64,000 nt of DNA from Pseudomonas turukhanskensis. GTDB taxonomy: Bacteria; Pseudomonadota; Gammaproteobacteria; Pseudomonadales; Pseudomonadaceae. Positions within the stretch are counted from its first letter, which is position 1. Every line of letters starts with the position of its first letter. Made by a program: the position numbers and the translations under genes. The notes beneath the pieces were generated by a model. That model was not told the DNA's origin. It saw only the letters and a list, made by a program, of their open reading frames with translations, and searched no databases. Of the stretch, positions 29,516 to 39,264 are shown piece by piece. The stretch is from positions 124,001-188,000 of the forward strand of contig NZ_BSFN01000005.1 of NCBI RefSeq assembly GCF_027922365.1. Direction: 5' to 3'.

Positions 29516-29971
29516 TTATTGCGGGTCGCGGTGTTCGAACTCGCCTTCGATCACATTTGGCCGACTCTGTCCGGAGCGGGCGGCCAGGTCGTCGGCAAAC
29601 GCGCGCTGGCGCAAGGCCTGCTCGGCGGCACGCTTGCGCAGTTTGCCGACGATTAGGCGACGGGTGAACGGCAGCAGGCACAGCAGGCCGAAGATGTCGC
29701 TGATAAAGCCTGGCAGCAGCAACAGGCCACCGCCCACGGCAATCAACAACCCTTCGAGCATTTCCTGTTCCGGCAACTCGCCACGGGCCAGACGTTCACG
29801 CGCCCGCCAGGCGGTGGCCACACCGGCCACGCGCAGCAACACACTACCTAACACGGCGCTACCGATAACCAGCAGCAATGTAGGCAGCACACCAATGGCG
29901 CTGCCCACTTTGATCAACACCGCCAGCTCAATGATCGGGAACAACAGAAACAAAAACAGAAAAACACGCAT
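29516..29971 (-). CDS. fxsA: FxsA family membrane protein
   Basis: A 151-residue inner-membrane protein. Two hydrophobic blocks at about 3-47 (with PIIELAVLIKVG and GSAVLGSVLLR) and 70-100 (LIAVGGGLLLLPGFISDIFGL) are diagnostic of FxsA, first known as a suppressor of phage T7 exclusion by F; its cellular role is unclear. The C-terminal tail ends VIEGEFEHRD, as in many relatives. ATG 29971 has GAGGAAA. It lies just upstream of groESL on the same strand, as in P. aeruginosa. Confidence 0.93.
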   Translation of the reverse strand: MRVFLFLFLLFPIIELAVLIKVGSAIGVLPTLLLVIGSAVLGSVLLRVAGVATAWRARERLARGELPEQEMLEGLLIAVGGGLLLLPGFISDIFGLLCLLPFTRRLIVGKLRKRAAEQALRQRAFADDLAARSGQSRPNVIEGEFEHRDPQ

Positions 29972-30037
29972 CTATCGGTTTCCTCGGTGCGGAATGCACG
30001 TCCATTGAATGCTACGTGGCGTTGAAGGTGTGTGAAT

Positions 30038-30769
30038 TCAAGCAGGTACTTCACCGACGGAGGGCCAGGTTTGCGCCCGCGCCAGCGCTACCAGGGCCTG
30101 ACGCACTTCCAAGGCAGTGTTACAGGATGTTGGAAACGCCAGCCAATGCAGGCCAACACCAATGCGCAGATGGAAACCTTCGCTGTCGATGCCCACCAAT
30201 TCAGCCGGCGCATGGGTCGGTAGACCAGCCAGTTCCACGTAATGGGCAATAGCGTTGGCGTGGTCGCTGTTCATGTGCTCGACCATGCTCGCTTCGGATT
30301 CGCCGAAAAACGGGTTCGCCAGGCTGACCTGATCGACCCAGTGAATGGCGCCAAAGCCACCGATATAACGCGAGCGCACCGGCTCCAACACCCAGAAATC
30401 GAAGTCATGCGCCTGGTGATAGCCTTCGGATTCGGGGAAATAGCGGTAGTAGCGTTCGGCCGCGACCGCGATAGCCGCTTGGTCGGTGATCTTGCGTGCC
30501 TGCGCCAGCACCGTCAGGCGACCAACGGCTTGAACGTCTTCGGCACCGCGCTCGCCCACCAGCAGCGAACACTTGGAGTCCACCTGCAGGTTGTGGGTGT
30601 GCTGAGCAATGCGGCTGATCAGAATAAGCGGGTAGCCGTTGGCGTCCAGGCAGTACGGCACCACGGAGCCGAACGGGTAGCCGGGCATAGCCTTGGACAA
30701 TGTGGAGAGCGCCCCACGGTATTCCTTGAGTAGCAATTCTCGGGCATGCTTGCCGACTTTCACGCTCAC
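30038..30769 (-). CDS. HugZ/pyridoxamine-phosphate-oxidase-like haem or flavin protein
   Basis: A 243-residue split-barrel protein of the HugZ group. The N-terminal PNPOx-like barrel (about 10-150) has YPFGSVVPYCLD, PLILISRIAQHTHNL and SRYIGGFG. A C-terminal DUF2470-like domain follows with MVEHMNSDHANAIAHYVELAG. HugZ relatives bind or degrade haem; others bind flavin. The ligand here is unknown. I choose GTG 30769 because AAGGAG lies 7 bases upstream; the longer frame has no ribosome site. It sits upstream of fxsA and diverges from a FabG-like gene. Confidence 0.88.
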   Translation of the reverse strand: MSVKVGKHARELLLKEYRGALSTLSKAMPGYPFGSVVPYCLDANGYPLILISRIAQHTHNLQVDSKCSLLVGERGAEDVQAVGRLTVLAQARKITDQAAIAVAAERYYRYFPESEGYHQAHDFDFWVLEPVRSRYIGGFGAIHWVDQVSLANPFFGESEASMVEHMNSDHANAIAHYVELAGLPTHAPAELVGIDSEGFHLRIGVGLHWLAFPTSCNTALEVRQALVALARAQTWPSVGEVPA

Positions 30770-30922
30770 CTTATGACTCCTTGTTGAGAATTCGTCTCGA
30801 AGACGGACAGGTGCCCAGCTTAACGGTTGCGCGCGCCAACGGGGTAACAACGTATCCGCTGGTGCCAGCTGTACTTTCCGATACAGCGCCTACGCCCAGC
30901 CAACCTTTTCGGGGATGTGGTT

Positions 30923-31681
30923 ATGGAACTCAAAGACAAAGTCATTGTTATCACCGGCGGCGGCCAGGGCCTTGGCCGTGCCATGGGCGAATACCTTGCC
31001 GCGCGCGGCGCCAAACTGGCGTTGGTGGACCTCAACCAGGAACGCCTGGATGAAACGGTAGCAGCCTGTAAAGCAGCCGGCGGCGACGCCCGCGCTTACC
31101 TGTGCAACGTGGCCAACGAAGAGCAAGTGGTGCACACCGTGGCCCAGATTGCCGAAGACTTCGGCGCCATCAATGGCCTGGTCAACAATGCCGGTATTCT
31201 GCGCGACGGCCTGACCATCAAGGTAAAGGATGGGGAGCTGACCAAACTGAGCCTGGCCCAGTGGCAATCGGTGATCGACGTAAACCTCACCGGCGTGTTC
31301 CTGTGCACCCGTGAAGTAGCGGCAAAAATGATCGAGCTGAAAAACCAGGGCGCGATCGTCAACATCTCCTCCATTTCCCGCGCCGGCAATATCGGCCAGG
31401 CCAACTACTCCGCCGCCAAGGCCGGTGTAGCGGCAGACACTGTGGTCTGGGCCAAAGAGCTGGCGCGTTACGGCATTCGCGTTGCCGGCGTGGCGCCGGG
31501 CTTTATCGAGACCGAGATGGTCGCCAGCATGAAGCCTGAAGCCCTGGAAAAAATGACCTCAGGCATTCCGCTCAAGCGTCTGGGCCAACCGAAAGAGATC
31601 GCCCACTCCGTGGCTTATATTCTGGAAAACGACTACTACACTGGTCGTATTCTGGAGCTCGACGGCGGCCTGCGCCTGTAA
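30923..31681 (+). CDS. FabG-like short-chain dehydrogenase (3-oxoacyl-ACP reductase family)
   Basis: A 252-residue NAD(P)H-dependent reductase. TGGGQGLG is at 11-18, NNAG at about 88-91, serines near 149-151, catalytic Y162 and K166 (YSAAK), and the C-terminal [12 protein letters not shown] typical of FabG-type SDRs. It is annotated as SDR or 3-oxoacyl-ACP reductase in relatives, and its real substrate is uncertain because it is not in a fatty acid operon. ATG 30923 is used; GTG at 30917 is in frame. A strong terminator follows. Confidence 0.92.
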   Translation: MELKDKVIVITGGGQGLGRAMGEYLAARGAKLALVDLNQERLDETVAACKAAGGDARAYLCNVANEEQVVHTVAQIAEDFGAINGLVNNAGILRDGLTIKVKDGELTKLSLAQWQSVIDVNLTGVFLCTREVAAKMIELKNQGAIVNISSISRAGNIGQANYSAAKAGVAADTVVWAKELARYGIRVAGVAPGFIETEMVASMKPEALEKMTSGIPLKRLGQPKEIAHSVAYILENDYYTGRILELDGGLRL

Positions 31682-31692
31682 AAGCGCTGCCC

Positions 31693-31727
31693 AATAAAAA
31701 GCCCCGCCAAGTGCGGGGCTTTTTATT
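31693..31727. terminator. Terminator after the FabG-like gene
   Basis: AAAAAGCCCCGC-CAAGT-GCGGGGCTTTTT, symmetric and so able to work in both directions, 12 bases after the stop codon. Confidence 0.92.
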
Positions 31728-31743
31728 GCTCTCTGGGGACCGC

Positions 31744-31886
31744 AAAAACCGACTCCCGGCCGAGCGAGCGCAGGTCAGGCAAGGCGAGCTCAGGACGAGG
31801 GAGCGGAGTTGGCTGAAGCCAATGAGCATCCCGACCCTGAGCTCAACGCAGCATGAACAAGCGCAGCCGGCCCGGTGCGGTTTTTT
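31744..31886. repeat. Variable-stem hairpin element, copy B
   Basis: Left flank CGAGCGAGCG...AGGCAAGGC, inner arms 31786-31802 and 31829-31844 (GAGCTCAGG perfect, then interrupted), a 26-base loop with TTGGCTGAAGCCAATGAGCA, and right flank CAACGCAGCAT...GCGCAGCC. The outer stem extends to AAAAACCG (31744-31751) against CGGTTTTTT (31878-31886), so this copy looks like a terminator. Its right end touches the DUF481 stop codon. Confidence 0.7.
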
Positions 31887-32907
31887 ACCAGCCGACGCCG
31901 AAACCAACGCTGTACCGGGTCTCATCGATCTCGCCGTCTTTGGCCCCGCTCACGATGTTTTTCTCGGCCTTCATATTGAGCGAAGCCCAATCGGTAACCT
32001 TGTAGCGCAGACCGGCTTCAGCATCGAGTTCGTACTCGCTGTCGCCGCCAATCGGCTTGCCCAATTCGCCGTTGCTGAACAGCTCGAAGGTCTTGCCGAC
32101 CAGATAACGGTTGTAGTCCCACTTCAGGCCCAGCGAATAGAAGTTGTCGCTGCCGCCATCTTTGTATTCGTAGTCGTTCTGGTTGACCAAGGTCGCCAGG
32201 GAGAAAGCGCCCAGCTCGTCGTCCCAGAATTGGTAACCAGGACCGGTACCGATGGTGCGTTGGCTGGAGACGTCTTCGATATGGTCGCGTGTGTAGCTCA
32301 CGCGGCCTTGCCAGAACCAATGCTCATCCAGAAAGCGGTCCAGCGCGTATTCGGCGTTCCAGTTGTTGGTGGTGGTCACCTCGTCCTGCGACTCGCGGTT
32401 GTAGCCGCCTTCGGCATTGTGACGCCAGGCGCCGTGGCGGGCGGTGGTCTTGAAGTCGACGTCGTAGTCATCGGTATCGGTTTCGGCGCGTTTGTAGTCG
32501 AGGCCGACGTCCACGTTGCCCTTCCACACCAAGTCTTCAAGAATCGGCTTGGGCTTGATGATCTGCTCGATGCTCGCCAGCTCGACGGTTTTCGGCGCTT
32601 CGCCATTTATAAGGGTGACCTTGCCGTCTTCGGCCGCTTTCAGCGACTTGGCGCGCTCGCCGGTGAACTCATCCTGCTTGACCATCAACTCGCGGTCGCT
32701 TTCCAGGGTTTTCACCTGCTTCCAATCCACCGGAATGGTGCCGCCGTAACTGGTCTCGACCACCAGTTTTCCGCCATCGAACACCTTGATGGTACCGGTC
32801 AGCCGGTCGCCGTTTTTCAACCAAACGGTATCGGCCAGAGCAGGGGTTGCCGCCAGCGTCAGCGCAGCGCAGGAGAGGGCGTGAGAAAGCTTGTTGGATA
32901 ACCGCAT
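31885..32907 (-). CDS. DUF481 outer-membrane beta-barrel-like protein
   Basis: A 340-residue exported protein with a signal peptide (about 1-25, ending ALA), an N-terminal region of about 85 residues with a short beta motif DTVWLKNGDRLTGTI (bactofilin/SH3-like repeats), then a DUF481 domain of alternating aromatic strands that should form a salt-stress-type outer-membrane barrel. The C-terminus ends VGFGVGW with the aromatic final residue typical of barrels. ATG 32907 starts the signal peptide; the longer frame from 32946 is disfavoured. Function unknown. Confidence 0.88.
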   Translation of the reverse strand: MRLSNKLSHALSCAALTLAATPALADTVWLKNGDRLTGTIKVFDGGKLVVETSYGGTIPVDWKQVKTLESDRELMVKQDEFTGERAKSLKAAEDGKVTLINGEAPKTVELASIEQIIKPKPILEDLVWKGNVDVGLDYKRAETDTDDYDVDFKTTARHGAWRHNAEGGYNRESQDEVTTTNNWNAEYALDRFLDEHWFWQGRVSYTRDHIEDVSSQRTIGTGPGYQFWDDELGAFSLATLVNQNDYEYKDGGSDNFYSLGLKWDYNRYLVGKTFELFSNGELGKPIGGDSEYELDAEAGLRYKVTDWASLNMKAEKNIVSGAKDGEIDETRYSVGFGVGW

Positions 32908-33164
32908 GGGGAGATGTACCGCTCCGTAAGGGTGAAGGGCGGGCATTATCCAAGATAAAAACCCGCAGACCTAAAAACACTGGAAAGAGTGACCGACGGT
33001 AACTCCTCAAGTTCAACGCAATTGCCCAGCAAGAGCTGAGCCAACGCCAACCGCTGTGCTTTGTCCAGCGCCATACGGGCGCTGCGGGCAGCCGGCATTT
33101 GATCGAAAACCTCGCTCGGTTAAGCTGCCAACTCGTCACCAGCACCTGCCGCCACAGGAAGACC

Positions 33165-33545
33165 ATGCCAGCCGAAGACGTCAAACCCAAGACAGCTGCC
33201 CCAGCCTCCACCCGCCACGAAGATATCGAGGCCCGGCGCACAGCGCTGTACGTGACGCTGGCGCAAGTGCCCAGCGGCTGCGTCGTGAGCTATGGCCAGT
33301 TGGCCGAATTGGCCGGGTTGGGCCGCGCCGCTCGGTGGGTGGGCCGCACCCTGAGTCAGTTGCCCGATGGCAGTTCCCTGCCCTGGCACCGCGTGGTGGC
33401 CGCCGGCGGCCGCCTGAGTCTGGCGGCCGGTACGGTGTCTGGAGAGGAGCAGCGGGCACGGCTGCGCGCCGAAGGAGTGCGTATGGTCAACCAAAGGGTG
33501 GATATCAAGCGCCATGGCTGGCGCCCAATGGAGCACAGCGGTTAG
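33165..33545 (+). CDS. Alkyltransferase-like protein (ATL; MGMT fold without active cysteine)
   Basis: A 126-residue homologue of the DNA-binding domain of O6-alkylguanine DNA alkyltransferase. The helix-turn-helix and finger region VSYGQLAELAGL and ARWVGRTLS are intact, but the active-site PCHR is PWHR, with Trp74 replacing the catalytic cysteine. That is the hallmark of ATL proteins, which bind alkylated guanine and hand it to nucleotide excision repair instead of repairing it. ATG 33165 has AGGAAG. It lies upstream of ampG on the same strand with an 83-base gap. Confidence 0.92.
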   Translation: MPAEDVKPKTAAPASTRHEDIEARRTALYVTLAQVPSGCVVSYGQLAELAGLGRAARWVGRTLSQLPDGSSLPWHRVVAAGGRLSLAAGTVSGEEQRARLRAEGVRMVNQRVDIKRHGWRPMEHSG

Positions 33546-33628
33546 AGTGCGCCCTGTTTTTTGCGATCCGGTCGGCACCTGTGACCGGGTCACTCACGTT
33601 CTCGTATTTGCAGGCAGAAATCCGCCCA

Positions 33629-35377
33629 ATGGCCCGTAAAACCTGGCGTGCCGCGCTCGCCGCCTATGCTTCACCGGCAAGTCTGGCCTTGCTGCTGCTT
33701 GGCTTTGCCGCCGGCTTGCCTTACATGCTGGTGTTCTCGACGTTGTCGGTGTGGCTGCGTGAGGCCGGCGTGTCGCGCGAAACCATTGGCTTTGCCAGCC
33801 TGATCGGCCTGGCGTACGCCTTCAAATGGATCTGGTCACCCCTGCTCGACCAATGGCGTCTGCCGCTACTGGGCCGCCTCGGTCGGCGCCGCTCCTGGCT
33901 GGTGCTGGCGCAGATCGTGATTGCCATGGGCCTGATCGGCATGGCGCTGTGCGACCCGCGCGAGCACCTGACCTGGCTGATTGCCATTGCCGTACTGGTC
34001 GCCTTCGCCTCCGCCACTCAAGACATTGCCGTAGACGCCTACCGCCTGGAAATCGCCGACGACACCCGCCAGGCCGCCCTCGCCGCCAGTTACATGCTCG
34101 GCTACCGCGTCGCCGCCCTGCTTGCCACCGCCGGCGCCCTGTACTTCGCCGAATGGTTCGGTTCCACCACCACCGCCTACGAATTCGGCGCCTGGGCCAG
34201 TACCTACCTGATGTTTGCCGTGATGATGCTGCCGGGGCTGCTGACTTCGCTGTGGATGCGCGAACCCCACGTCGACATGCCGGTACAAACTACCACCTCG
34301 CGTTTCAAGCTCAAGGATCAGTTGTACTCGGTGCTGATTCTGTTGGTGATGCTGATTTCGCTGCCTGCCATGATCACCGGCCTGCTCGACCGCGCCTGGC
34401 CGCGCGCCGCGCTATACGCGATTTTCCTCGGTGCCTGCCTGATGCCCGCCGGCCGCCGGCTCATTGCCCCGGTACGCGACCTGCTCAGCCAGCAGCGCAA
34501 GCAATTGATCGTCGCCGCCCGTGGCAAGGTGATCCCCAACTTCGACTTCGTGCACCAGGCCGTGTCGATGATTGTGCTGATCATCATCTTGGTCACGGCA
34601 GCGGCCGCCGCCAAAGCGTTCAACAGCGGCGCCTGGCCGCGCGGCACCATGTATGTGCTGATTGCGCTGGCCTGTTTGTCGGCGCCGGGCCGCCTGTTGA
34701 TGGCGCCGGTGGTTACGCCCATCAGTGAGTTTGTGCAGCGCTACCGCTGGCAGGCGCTGCTGCTGCTGGGCCTGATCGCGACCTATCGTATGTCCGATAC
34801 CGTGATGGGCGTGATGGCCAACGTGTTCTACATCGACCAGGGTTTTACCAAGGAGCAGATTGCCAGCGTGAGCAAGCTGTTTGGCCTGATCATGACCTTG
34901 CTCGGTGCGGGTGCTGGTGGGTTGCTGATTGTGCGGTTCGGCATCATGCCGATTCTGCTGATTGGTGGCGTGCTGTCGGCGGCGACCAACCTCATGTTCA
35001 TGTGGCTGAGCGACATGGGCGCCAACCTGGACATGCTTATCCTGACCATTTCGGCCGATAACTTCAGCGCAGGCTTGGCCACATCGGCCTTCGTCGCCTA
35101 CCTGTCGAGCCTGACCAACCTGAAATTCTCTGCCACCCAGTACGCCCTGCTGAGCTCGATCATGCTGCTGCTACCGCGCCTGATTGGCGGTTATTCGGGC
35201 GTGATGGTGGAGAACGTCGGGTATCACAAGTTCTTCCTGATCACCGCGCTGCTGGGCATTCCGACGCTGATTCTGATTTGCTGGCAATGGCAGCGGATGG
35301 CGAGCCAGCCGGCGGCTCCGGCTGAAGAACCGCCTGTGGCGGTGACCGAGGAAAAAGCGCGGACTGAACAGGTCTGA
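33629..35377 (+). CDS. ampG: AmpG muropeptide permease (MFS)
   Basis: A 582-residue inner-membrane transporter that imports anhydromuropeptides for peptidoglycan recycling and thereby influences AmpR/AmpC beta-lactamase induction. It has about 14 hydrophobic segments, AmpG signatures GLPYMLVFSTLSVWLREAGV and ATQDIAVDAYRLE, and SAGLATSAFVAYLSSLTN in the C-terminal half. ATG 33629 is chosen because it begins the usual N-terminus; the frame stays open far upstream over the ATL gene, and that extension is rejected. A terminator follows. Confidence 0.95.
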   Translation: MARKTWRAALAAYASPASLALLLLGFAAGLPYMLVFSTLSVWLREAGVSRETIGFASLIGLAYAFKWIWSPLLDQWRLPLLGRLGRRRSWLVLAQIVIAMGLIGMALCDPREHLTWLIAIAVLVAFASATQDIAVDAYRLEIADDTRQAALAASYMLGYRVAALLATAGALYFAEWFGSTTTAYEFGAWASTYLMFAVMMLPGLLTSLWMREPHVDMPVQTTTSRFKLKDQLYSVLILLVMLISLPAMITGLLDRAWPRAALYAIFLGACLMPAGRRLIAPVRDLLSQQRKQLIVAARGKVIPNFDFVHQAVSMIVLIIILVTAAAAAKAFNSGAWPRGTMYVLIALACLSAPGRLLMAPVVTPISEFVQRYRWQALLLLGLIATYRMSDTVMGVMANVFYIDQGFTKEQIASVSKLFGLIMTLLGAGAGGLLIVRFGIMPILLIGGVLSAATNLMFMWLSDMGANLDMLILTISADNFSAGLATSAFVAYLSSLTNLKFSATQYALLSSIMLLLPRLIGGYSGVMVENVGYHKFFLITALLGIPTLILICWQWQRMASQPAAPAEEPPVAVTEEKARTEQV

Positions 35378-35381
35378 GCAC

Positions 35382-35409
35382 AAAAAAGCCGGCAATCGCC
35401 GGCTTTTTT
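35382..35409. terminator. Terminator between ampG and mscS
   Basis: AAAAAAGCCGGC-AATC-GCCGGCTTTTTT, symmetric, between converging genes. Confidence 0.92.
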
Positions 35410-35430
35410 AGAGCTTCGCTTTTTAAGGCA

Positions 35431-36270
35431 TCAGGCCGGTTGTTCTTGCACCATGCGAATCACCCGCTGCGGGAACGGAATGGCAATGCCCGCTTCCTGC
35501 AACCGGTCCCGAATCTCTTCGTTGAACTTGAACGTCAGGCTCCAGTAGTCGGCGGTTTTTACCCACACGCGCAAACTCATCTTGATTGAGCTATCGCCCA
35601 ACGACGCCACCACCACGGCTGGCGCCGGGTCTTTGAGTACGCGCTCGTCCTCGGCCATATCCATCAGCACCTGTTTGGCCGCCTGCAGGTCGGCGTCGTA
35701 GTTGATGCCGATATCGAACACCACCTGCCGCGTGGCCTGACGGTTGTAGTTGGTGATGATACCGTTGGACAGGCCGCCGTTGGGCATGATTACCGTCTTG
35801 TTGTCGCCGGTACGCAGCACGGTGTGGAAAATCTGGATGTTATCCACAGTCCCCGTTACACCCTGCGCTTCAATCACGTCGCCAATGCGAAACGGGCGGA
35901 ACAGCAGAATCAGCACCCCACCAGCAAAATTGGCCAGGCTGCCCTGCAACGCCAGGCCGATGGCCAGACCGGCTGCACCAATGGCGGCGATAAACGATGT
36001 GGTCTCAACGCCGATCATGGAGGCGGCGCTGATCACCAGCAGCACTTTGAGAATGATATTGGCCAGGGTGCCGATGAAGCCCTGCAAGGCGGGGTCGCCC
36101 AGGCGTTTGCCAATCAGCGCGCTGAGGTTTTGCGTGAGGCGGTTGATCAGCCACCAGCCGATTGCCAATACCACAACGGCCAACAACACTCGGCCGCTGT
36201 AGGCCATGATGACCGGCAGCCAGGCCTGTGAAGCGTCAATCAGGTGATCCACTTGTGCGTCGAAATCCAT
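35431..36270 (-). CDS. mscS: Small-conductance mechanosensitive channel MscS
   Basis: A 279-residue inner-membrane channel that releases solutes on hypo-osmotic shock. Three membrane segments are followed by the pore helix with the Gly/Ala pattern AAIGAAGLAIGLALQGSLANFAGGVLILLFRPF, then the beta domain (GVTGTVDNIQIFHTVLRTGDNK, PNG) and the mixed C-terminal domain. Length and motifs match E. coli MscS closely. ATG 36270 has GGAG upstream. It converges on ampG. Confidence 0.95.
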   Translation of the reverse strand: MDFDAQVDHLIDASQAWLPVIMAYSGRVLLAVVVLAIGWWLINRLTQNLSALIGKRLGDPALQGFIGTLANIILKVLLVISAASMIGVETTSFIAAIGAAGLAIGLALQGSLANFAGGVLILLFRPFRIGDVIEAQGVTGTVDNIQIFHTVLRTGDNKTVIMPNGGLSNGIITNYNRQATRQVVFDIGINYDADLQAAKQVLMDMAEDERVLKDPAPAVVVASLGDSSIKMSLRVWVKTADYWSLTFKFNEEIRDRLQEAGIAIPFPQRVIRMVQEQPA

Positions 36271-36379
36271 AACCCACTCCCCCGCTGCCTGACCGCCCGT
36301 ACGCCGGTCATGAAAAGCAGCTGATGTAGGTTGCGACGTCTTGTAGGTGGGATGGTTCCCATCAGTTACCCGCCCACGC

Positions 36380-36400
36380 CCGTGTGAACACGGTTTTTTT
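36380..36400 (+). terminator. Plus-strand intrinsic terminator with no plus-strand gene upstream
   Basis: CCGTGT-GA-ACACGG followed by seven T on the plus strand, between two minus-strand genes and just before hairpin element C. It would stop transcripts running antisense to mscS. Confidence 0.5.
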
Positions 36401-36403
36401 AGA

Positions 36404-36514
36404 ACGTAGCGAGCGAAGGAGAGGCAAGGCGGAAACAGGTGAAAAAGGCGGAGTTGCCGTAGCCAATGAGCATTTTTTAACCTGTTTCCAACGCCCGATA
36501 GCCGAGCGCGGTTG
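36404..36514. repeat. Variable-stem hairpin element, copy C
   Basis: Left flank TAGCGAGCGA...GAGGCAAGGC, inner arms 36431-36446 and 36473-36489 (GGAAACAGGT pairs with ACCTGTTTCC save one mismatch), a 26-base loop ending GTAGCCAATGAGCA, and right flank AACGCCCGATAGCCGAGCGC. It ends 3 bases from the yajQ stop codon. Confidence 0.7.
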
Positions 36515-36516
36515 CT

Positions 36517-36996
36517 TTAATCGCGGAAATTGTTGAATTGAAGGGGCATGCCAAACTCTTTCGCCCGAAGCGCCGCGATGGCCTCTTGCAGGTCATCACG
36601 CTTCTTGCCAGTCACCCGCACCTGCTCGCCCTGAATGGCGGCCTGCACCTTGAGTTTGGCGTCCTTGATATGGGCCACGATTTTCTTGGCCAGCTCCTTA
36701 TCAATACCTTCGCGCAGAACTGCTTCCTGCTTCACACTCTTGCCCGATGGATAAGCATCTTTGAGCTCAAGACACTGCACATCGATCTTGCGCTTGACTA
36801 GGCTGAGTCTGAGAATCTCCACCATCTGTTCCAGTTGGAACTCGGCGTCAGCGGTGATGTTGATGGTCAGTTCCTTGAACTCGAAAGTGCCTTTGCCACG
36901 CAGGTCGTAGCGACGCTCCAGCTCTTTGACGGCGTTGTCGACGGCATTGGTTACTTCGTGTTTGTCCAGTTCGGACACCACGTCGAACGAGGGCAT
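36517..36996 (-). CDS. yajQ: YajQ nucleotide-binding protein (DUF520)
   Basis: A 159-residue cytoplasmic protein of two ferredoxin-like domains, standard length for YajQ. It starts [20 protein letters not shown] and ends [11 protein letters not shown], both family-diagnostic. Relatives bind cyclic di-GMP or nucleotides and affect virulence and regulator activity. ATG 36996 has GGAGAA; the 69-residue extension upstream is rejected. A cyclic di-GMP link is interesting because the divergent neighbour is a degenerate GGDEF regulator, but that is only context. Confidence 0.95.
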   Translation of the reverse strand: MPSFDVVSELDKHEVTNAVDNAVKELERRYDLRGKGTFEFKELTINITADAEFQLEQMVEILRLSLVKRKIDVQCLELKDAYPSGKSVKQEAVLREGIDKELAKKIVAHIKDAKLKVQAAIQGEQVRVTGKKRDDLQEAIAALRAKEFGMPLQFNNFRD

Positions 36997-37144
36997 GGGA
37001 ATTCTCCAGATAGACGGCGCGAATAGTCTTACAGACAACGCACGCCAAGCTTGACGGTTAAAATGCCGGATCATTATATATCTGCCGATACAAACACCGC
37101 CCGGCGAACCGCCAGCGCCATCATTATTTCTCTCGAGTCTGCCA

Positions 37145-38110
37145 ATGCCCAACCCCCATCTCAGCATCCTGGTGGTGGACGACGCCAAGTTCTCCAGCGC
37201 CATGATCGGCCGCGCCCTGAGCCAAGCCGGTTACCTCGACGTGCGCTTTGCCAGCAGCGCGCTGGAGGCCTTGACGCTGTTGGAACAACGCCCCGCCAGC
37301 GTACTGCTGGCCGATTGGCTCATGCCGGAAATCGACGGCCTGGAGTTGACCGGCCGCGTGCGCCAGCTCGACGAAATGGCTGACCACTACACCTACGTGA
37401 TGCTGCTCACCGGCAAGGAAGGCGAGAACGTGCTGAGCGAAGCCTTCGACCGTGGCGTCGATGACTTTGTCAGCAAGTCGGCCATGAGCGAGCAACTGGT
37501 GCCGCGCGTGTACGCCGCGGACCGTCTATGCAACACGCTGCAGCGCCTGTTGCAGGAAAACCGCATGCTCACGCAGAACATTTCCAGCCTGGAACAGCGC
37601 AACCTGGTCGACCCCCTGACCGGCCTGGGCAACCCGCGCTACCTGCACCAGATGCTGCTGGACAGCATCCGCCAGGTGGAGTCCCGTGGCGGTGCCGTGT
37701 GCTACCTGCTGATTGGCCTGCAAGACGCGCCCAACCTTCGCCAGCAATACGGCGAAGCGTTCTACAACGAGTTACTGCATGGCGTCGCCCGCCGTCTGCA
37801 GCAATTGGTGCGGCCACTGGACGTGCTGGTGCGCCTGGACGACCACCACTTCGGCCTGCTGACCCTGCTCGAAGACCTTCAAGAGTGCTCACCGAGTAGC
37901 TTCAAACGCCTGCACGAAGGCCTCAACCTCAAAGCCTTCAAGACCAGCGAAGGCTTTATCACCCTCAAGGCCGGCATCAGCCTGGTGGGCATGGACGCCA
38001 AGGCACTGCCTATCCAGCCGCAAGCGCTGATCGACCAGGCGGCCACGTTGCTACCTGAAGCCTATGGAAGTGGGCGCGTCGCTGCGGTACGTCTGCCGCT
38101 GTACAAGTAA
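37145..38110 (+). CDS. Response regulator with degenerate GGDEF domain
   Basis: A 321-residue two-domain protein. The receiver (1-130) has acidic residues D12-D13, phospho-aspartate D57 (LLADWLMPE) and a lysine in FVSK. A coiled linker leads to a GGDEF-like domain that begins properly with [17 protein letters not shown], but where the active site RxGGDEF should be there is [11 protein letters not shown]. The domain is therefore very unlikely to make cyclic di-GMP and may act as a binding or partner domain. panE starts immediately after its stop codon. It corresponds in position to PA4396. Confidence 0.9.
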   Translation: MPNPHLSILVVDDAKFSSAMIGRALSQAGYLDVRFASSALEALTLLEQRPASVLLADWLMPEIDGLELTGRVRQLDEMADHYTYVMLLTGKEGENVLSEAFDRGVDDFVSKSAMSEQLVPRVYAADRLCNTLQRLLQENRMLTQNISSLEQRNLVDPLTGLGNPRYLHQMLLDSIRQVESRGGAVCYLLIGLQDAPNLRQQYGEAFYNELLHGVARRLQQLVRPLDVLVRLDDHHFGLLTLLEDLQECSPSSFKRLHEGLNLKAFKTSEGFITLKAGISLVGMDAKALPIQPQALIDQAATLLPEAYGSGRVAAVRLPLYK

Positions 38111-39022
<912 letters not shown>

Positions 39023-39057
39023 GGCGTGGTGTCTGCTCCAACCCCGCTCGCTGGTAA

Positions 39058-39142
39058 CTTCTGGATTCCCGCCTGCGCGGGAATGACGGTAGTAGCTGAG
39101 AAGTCTCCGTCGTCCCCGCGCAGGCGCGCACCCAGAATCTCC
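39058..39142. repeat. Inverted pair of CCTGCGCGGG-type intergenic repeats
   Basis: GATTCCCGCCTGCGCGGGAA (39062-39081) and, facing it around 39108-39140, a diverged copy with CCCCGCGCAGGCGCGC and CCAGAAT. A common style of intergenic repeat in pseudomonads, located between panE and the histidine kinase gene. Confidence 0.6.
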
Positions 39143-39264
39143 AGAAGGCGCCGTGATGCGCAGGGCACACCGTCAATGCACCGCACGCCCCGGTGAAGAT
39201 CGTTGAGCTATCCCCGGCCAGGGCGTTACCCTGCCAACCTCTCTAGAAAGGTCTTACCTTGCCT

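Noticed and set aside
33056..33628. 191-codon N-terminal extension of AmpG
   Set aside because: Runs over the ATL gene, lacks membrane segments and a ribosome site; ATG 33629 gives the normal AmpG N-terminus.
36997..37203. 69-codon N-terminal extension of YajQ
   Set aside because: The protein family starts at MPSFDVVSE, which has its own ribosome site.
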